Source of the DNA: Alphaproteobacteria bacterium
GTDB taxonomy: Bacteria > Pseudomonadota > Alphaproteobacteria > Micropepsales > Micropepsaceae
Assembly (NCBI GenBank): GCA_017307315.1
Contig: JAFKFF010000277.1
Span: 1-5,592, forward strand
Direction: 5' to 3'
Length of the DNA stretch: 5,592 nt
Positions within the stretch are counted from its first letter, which is position 1. The number at the start of each line of letters is the position of its first letter. The notes beneath the pieces are model-generated. The model was not told where the DNA came from. It searched no databases and saw only the letters and a list, made by a program, of their open reading frames with translations. Made by a program: the position numbers and the translations under genes. Shown in pieces: positions 5,466 through 5,592 of this stretch.

Positions 5466-5482
5466 GCCGCTTGGGAAGCGGC
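5466..5482 (-). promoter_or_regulatory. Short palindrome at the start of the purE transcript
   Basis: GCCGCTT (5466-5472) and AAGCGGC (5476-5482) form a perfect 7-bp inverted repeat around three bases, starting 2 nt downstream of the predicted -10. Its centre is close to the expected transcription start. It could be a repressor operator or a 5' mRNA hairpin; no regulator is identified. Confidence 0.45.
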
Positions 5483-5484
5483 GC

Positions 5485-5506
5485 AGTATAGGGAGCAAAA
5501 GCCCCA
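5485..5506 (-). promoter_or_regulatory. Predicted purEK promoter
   Basis: On the minus strand TATACT (5490-5485) matches TATAAT at 5 of 6 positions. A TTGGGG starts 17 nt before it, giving a short spacer like that reported for Caulobacter housekeeping promoters. At the usual 17-nt spacing the -35 would be the poor CTTTCC. The start would be near 5478, leaving an untranslated leader of about 45 nt before the purE ATG. Confidence 0.5.
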
Positions 5507-5521
5507 AGGAAAGGGGCGCAT

Positions 5522-5550
5522 TTACCCTTCCCGGCCCGATCCGCTACACT
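5522..5550 (+). promoter_or_regulatory. Possible divergent promoter for a gene beyond the window
   Basis: TTACCC (5522-5527) and TACACT (5545-5550, 4 of 6 to TATAAT) are 17 nt apart on the plus strand, facing away from purE. The -35 is weak. No coding sequence can be supported in 5508-5592, so the target gene would start outside the window. Confidence 0.3.
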
Positions 5551-5592
5551 GATCGCCGCACACCCCAATCGCTTTCCGCTCCAACGGTGCCT

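Noticed and set aside
5433..5507. N-terminal extension of purE from TTG at 5507
   Set aside because: It covers the predicted promoter and palindrome, and the family begins at the ATG at 5432.
1..5592. A defence island, prophage or integrated mobile system
   Set aside because: All recognised genes are conserved housekeeping functions. No transposase, integrase, toxin or tRNA attachment site was found.

Overview
The window looks like chromosomal DNA from an alphaproteobacterium. It is GC-rich, and it carries a COQ9-family ubiquinone gene next to rpsU, a DmeF-type metal exporter, and two kinds of palindromic intergenic repeat typical of this class. One of these closely resembles the two-palindrome RIME-type elements of Rhizobiales. 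I cannot name a genus.

Layout, left to right. (1) The last two-thirds of a cation-diffusion-facilitator metal exporter (+, 1-666, cut by the window edge). (2) A bidirectional terminator (693-722) shared with the convergent rpsU (-, 743-970), which starts at TTG. (3) A divergent intergenic region (971-1089) from which a peptide deformylase (+, 1090-1635) and a COQ9-family protein (+, 1640-2329) are read as a pair. The def promoter is placed so that its mRNA would be leaderless. (4) A nested palindromic repeat (about 2330-2488) that fills the gap between the convergent coq9 and asd genes. (5) asd, aspartate-semialdehyde dehydrogenase (-, 2494-3498), preceded by a long 5' leader (3499-3731). (6) A two-palindrome RIME-like element (3748-3848). 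(7) The purE-purK operon (-, 5432-3859), with a 4-bp ATGA overlap, driven from a promoter near 5490. (8) About 160 bp of upstream DNA that may contain a divergent promoter for a gene beyond the window.

The most interesting part is the asd leader. On the minus strand, a 24-codon ORF (3731-3657) contains 8 threonine and 3 lysine codons. It is followed by a GC-rich hairpin with a six-T tract (3631-3602), and then by asd. The sequence just after the Thr/Lys codons (3685-3676) can pair with the 5' arm of that terminator (3635-3625), giving a mutually exclusive antiterminator. A third pairing (3694-3676) could block the antiterminator. A TTCACA-N17-TAGGTT promoter would start transcription at or within a few bases of the leader ATG. 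Threonine and lysine are both end products of the pathway that ASD feeds, so this has the design of a ribosome-mediated transcription attenuator controlled by those amino acids. I do not recall a described attenuator of this kind on alphaproteobacterial asd.

The remaining genes are housekeeping: purine synthesis (PurE/PurK), N-terminal deformylation of new proteins, ubiquinone synthesis, and ribosomal protein S21.
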